A stretch of DNA of 14,914 nucleotides, taken from positions 1-14,914 of the forward strand of contig CAZAQC010000014.1 of the NCBI GenBank assembly GCA_964487525.1, written 5' to 3'. Shown here in pieces: positions 12,752-14,914 of this stretch. The translations under genes and the position numbers were made by a program. Under the pieces are notes generated by a model. That model was not told the DNA's origin. It worked only from the letters and a program-made list of their open reading frames with translations, and searched no databases. The stretch comes from UBA2177 sp964487525. Its GTDB lineage: Bacteria; Patescibacteriota; Dojkabacteria; SC72. Within the stretch, counting starts at the first letter, position 1. Each line of letters begins with the position of its first letter.

Positions 12752-14260
12752 TTGTCCTGTCATTTCACTTGGTTTAGGAATACCCATTACTTCAAGTATC
12801 GTTGGAGCTACGTCCTTTAATGATCCATATGGTAAAGTCTTCGCAGTTATTTGTGTTCCTGAGACTATGAATGGTACTGGATTTAGAGAGTGCTCAGTAT
12901 CTATTTTTCCAGTTTCTAGGTTAATCATCTCTTCTGCATTTCCGTGATCTGCAGTAATGATTGCAACTCCTCCATAACTGGTATGTGTTCTAACTATCTC
13001 ATGTACACAGTAATCCACAGCTTGTACAGCTTTAATTCCAGCTTCAAGGTTTCCTGTATGGGCAACCATATCTGTATTGGCAAAATTAACAAGTATGAAA
13101 TCATACATTTGAGACTTTATACGATCTTGTAATATGTTTGTAAGCTCCATAGCACTCATCTCTGGTTTAAGATCATATGTTGCGACTCTAGGAGAGGGTA
13201 CAATGATTCTATCCTCTTTTGAGTAAGGGCTTGGTACACCCCCGTTAAAGAAATATGTTACATGAGGAAATTTTTCTGCCTCAGCTATTCTTAATTGTCT
13301 TAATCCTTGTGATTCTAAAATTTTTCCTAATGGTAAAGTAATATACTGTTTTGGAAATATTACATGTTGAGGAAAATCTTTTCTATATTCGATCATACTA
13401 GCTACAAAGAGATTAGGAATTAATTCTCTTGTAAATCCAGTAAATTCAGTAGCTGCTAATGCTTCTGCAAGTTGTAGGGATCTGTCAGGTCTAAAATTCA
13501 CCAGTAATACAACATCATTTGGCTTAACTGTACTTGGATTTAAAACAGTAGGCTCCAAAAATTCATCCGTTATATCTCTTTTGTAATACTCTTCTATGGC
13601 TTTTTGATATGTTGGGAATTTTTCTCCAAAATTCTGACTTAGAAGATAGTATGCTCTTTGTGTTCTATCCCACTTTTTGTTTCTATCCATTCCGTAATAT
13701 CTGCCTACAAACGTACCAATTTTACCTAAACCTCTCTCTAAGCAGTATTTATCTATATCTAGTAAATGATTTAAAGCAACATTCGGTGCTGTATCTCTTC
13801 CATCTGTTATTGCGTGAATAAAGAGTTCATTTTCAAAATTAGCCTTTGAGAAGTAGTCTACTAAGACTTTAAAATGATCAATATGGGAATGTACACTTCC
13901 ATCACTTAGTAATCCAACTAGATGGATATTGCTTTTATATTTTTGAGCATGTATAAACGCCTGCCTTAAAGTATCATTTCTGTATATTAATCCTCTTTGT
14001 ATTGCGTTGTTTATTCTTGGAAGACTTTGATGAACTGTAGTACCAGCTCCAAGATTCAAATGTCCTACCTCACTATTTCCTTTTACATTTTTTGGAAGTC
14101 CTACGGCCTCCCCAGAAGCCAAAAGATATGTATGTGGAGATATACTCCAAAAACTAGAAAGGTTCTTAGGATTGGCTAGTACAACAGCATTCCCATTGTC
14201 TTTTGGAGCCGCTCCTAAACCATCTAATATTATTAACAGAACTTTTTGTTTTACTTTCAT
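12731..14260 (-). CDS. gpmI: 2,3-bisphosphoglycerate-independent phosphoglycerate mutase
   Basis: GpmI interconverts 3- and 2-phosphoglycerate in glycolysis through a phosphoserine intermediate and two Mn ions. The 509 residues are full length for the family. Seen: D13 in IILDGLG, the phosphorylated serine S63 in GNSEVGH (61-67), H124 in SVHSHIDHF, TDGRDTAP (152-159), GRYYGMDRNKKWDR (186-199), NFRPDRS (255-261), NTDMVAHTGN (395-404; D397 and H401), ADHGN (437-441; D438 and H439) and the last metal ligand H457 in TEHSLNPVPF. The final motif more often reads TAHTxNPVP, so the residue after T is unusual, but the ligand is kept. It is divergent from rplS across an 88-bp promoter region. Confidence 0.97.
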   Translation of the reverse strand: MKVKQKVLLIILDGLGAAPKDNGNAVVLANPKNLSSFWSISPHTYLLASGEAVGLPKNVKGNSEVGHLNLGAGTTVHQSLPRINNAIQRGLIYRNDTLRQAFIHAQKYKSNIHLVGLLSDGSVHSHIDHFKVLVDYFSKANFENELFIHAITDGRDTAPNVALNHLLDIDKYCLERGLGKIGTFVGRYYGMDRNKKWDRTQRAYYLLSQNFGEKFPTYQKAIEEYYKRDITDEFLEPTVLNPSTVKPNDVVLLVNFRPDRSLQLAEALAATEFTGFTRELIPNLFVASMIEYRKDFPQHVIFPKQYITLPLGKILESQGLRQLRIAEAEKFPHVTYFFNGGVPSPYSKEDRIIVPSPRVATYDLKPEMSAMELTNILQDRIKSQMYDFILVNFANTDMVAHTGNLEAGIKAVQAVDYCVHEIVRTHTSYGGVAIITADHGNAEEMINLETGKIDTEHSLNPVPFIVSGTQITAKTLPYGSLKDVAPTILEVMGIPKPSEMTGQSLVRVF

Positions 14261-14304
14261 AGGCAGTTATTGTATACATTGTGGCATATTTTTGATTTTT
14301 ATTC

Positions 14305-14322
14305 TATAATTGCAACTGCAAT
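14305..14322 (+). promoter_or_regulatory. rplS -10 element with an overlapping dyad
   Basis: A perfect TATAAT (14305-14310) lies 38 nt before the rplS ATG. A dyad ATTGCA/TGCAAT (14309-14314, 14317-14322) begins in it and covers the expected start near 14317. No clear -35 was found at standard spacing. The same layout, a dyad over the start site, is seen at 860-879. Confidence 0.35.
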
Positions 14323-14348
14323 CGACTAATATATTTTAGAAAATCATT

Positions 14349-14834
14349 ATGGATAACGGTATTATTAAAAAAATAGAAGAGAGTTTTTACAAAAAAAGAC
14401 CTGATGTAAGGGTAGGGGATACCGTAAAATTACATCTAAAGATTAAGGAAGGGAATAAGGAAAGAGTACAGATCTTTGAAGGTGTAGTAATATCTATAAA
14501 AGGTACAGGATTGAATAGAAATGTTGTAGTAAGAAAAATATCTTACGGTGTTGGTGTTGAAAAAATTGTTCCTTTACATTCTCCAGTGTTATCAAAAATA
14601 GAGATTGTTAAGAGAGGTTCTGTAAGGAGTTCCAAACTTTACTTCTTAAGAGACAGGGTTGGAAGAAGAGCATTGAAGGCAGGAGAATCTAAAGAGATAT
14701 ATCTTACTGATGAGGTTGAGGTTCCTGTAACAGGAGAAGCAGAAGTTGTTGAAGAGGAAGCTGTAGTAACAGAGGAAGAAGTAGAGGTTAAGGAAGAAGA
14801 GAAACCAGAGGTTGAAGAAGAGGTAAAATCTTAG
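14349..14834 (+). CDS. rplS: Ribosomal protein L19 (bL19) with a glutamate-rich C-terminal extension
   Basis: bL19 sits at the 30S/50S interface of the large subunit. Residues 1-113 are a normal L19: DVRVGDTVKLHLKI (19-32), the IFEGVVISIKGTGLNRNVVVRKISYGVGVEKIVPLHSP region (42-79), KIEIVKRGSVRSSKLYFLRD (83-102), and the basic end RVGRRA (103-108). The family usually ends near residue 115 to 120. Here about 45 more residues follow, with 18 glutamates in the last 41, opposite in charge to the RNA-binding core. The tail is probably disordered and outside the ribosome; its role is unknown. Some CPR ribosomal proteins carry such extensions, but I state that only as background. The gene is 22 nt upstream of tRNA-Gly. 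Confidence 0.97.
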   Translation: MDNGIIKKIEESFYKKRPDVRVGDTVKLHLKIKEGNKERVQIFEGVVISIKGTGLNRNVVVRKISYGVGVEKIVPLHSPVLSKIEIVKRGSVRSSKLYFLRDRVGRRALKAGESKEIYLTDEVEVPVTGEAEVVEEEAVVTEEEVEVKEEEKPEVEEEVKS

Positions 14835-14856
14835 TATATTTGTATACATAGCTCTT

Positions 14857-14914
14857 GCAGGAGTAGTTCAATTGGTTAGAATGTCTGTTTTCCAAACAGA
14901 GGGTTGCGGGTTCG
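14857..14914 (+). tRNA. tRNA-Gly(UCC), 5' part (3' end outside the window)
   Basis: The acceptor strand GCAGGAG (14857-14863) is followed by a D arm (GTTC 14866-14869 with GAAT 14879-14882). The anticodon stem TCTGT/ACAGA (14884-14888, 14896-14900) encloses loop TTTCCAA with anticodon TCC (14891-14893), reading GGA and probably GGG glycine codons. The variable loop GGGTT and the start of the T arm (GCGGG then TTCG) reach the window end. The 3' acceptor strand and CCA status are not visible. Confidence 0.93.

Noticed and set aside
1..14914. CRISPR array, insertion sequence, integrase or attachment site
   Set aside because: No regularly spaced repeats, transposase-like protein or flanking direct repeats were seen; the two edge tRNAs are not next to any integrase.

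Overview
The window is AT-rich bacterial DNA with the standard code: TGA is the stop of sipW, dedA and gpmI, which argues against the SR1/Gracilibacteria code. I see no convincing Shine-Dalgarno sequence before any start I inspected, several genes have a sigma70-type -10 only 5 to 7 nt before the ATG, and the partial tRNA at the left edge has no encoded CCA. The envelope genes are short, membrane-anchored proteins with acidic linkers. Together this suggests a candidate-phyla-radiation (Patescibacteria) bacterium. A Firmicute is the main alternative, because SipW and TasA/CalY proteins are best known there, but the lack of Shine-Dalgarno sites argues against it. The lineage is an inference. Two assembly gaps (10 N and 100 N) interrupt genes.

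Layout. 1-51: 3' part of tRNA-Lys(UUU). 70-732 (-): secreted, cysteine-containing membrane-anchored protein of unknown function. 891-2468 (+): an unusual protein made of an HD-GYP-like domain without its metal ligands, one membrane segment, a CAP domain and a Pro/Glu-rich tail. 5827-2465 (-): a 48-residue secreted or anchored small ORF, a PAP2-like membrane phosphatase, gatA, and a membrane-anchored GH18-family hydrolase. These are tightly packed, but three of the four carry their own close promoter.

9431-5858 (-): a fibre-type locus. A promoter and a structured ~110-nt leader with a predicted pseudoknot and a terminator precede two TasA/CalY-like proteins with SipW-type signal peptides. An intercistronic hairpin follows, then the SipW-type signal peptidase, a third SipW-type substrate, and a TasA-like domain carried on a three-helix membrane anchor. 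9448-11469 (-): HelD-like RNA-polymerase-associated helicase, broken by the 100-N gap. 11571-12751 (+): DUF192 protein and DedA membrane protein, translationally linked. 12731-14260 (-): cofactor-independent phosphoglycerate mutase. 14349-14834 (+): ribosomal protein L19 with a long glutamate-rich tail, followed by tRNA-Gly(UCC), cut by the window end.

How the genes work together. The coherent story is the cell surface. SipW should process the CalY/TasA-like subunits, and the three-helix protein may anchor or organise them. The leader RNA may switch or attenuate the operon. The GH18 enzyme, CAP protein, PAP2 phosphatase and DedA protein also act at the envelope; PAP2 and DedA are both plausibly tied to undecaprenyl-phosphate recycling. 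GatA, GpmI, L19 and the tRNAs are housekeeping. No CRISPR array, insertion sequence or integrase is visible, and no stretch longer than 300 bases lacks a gene.
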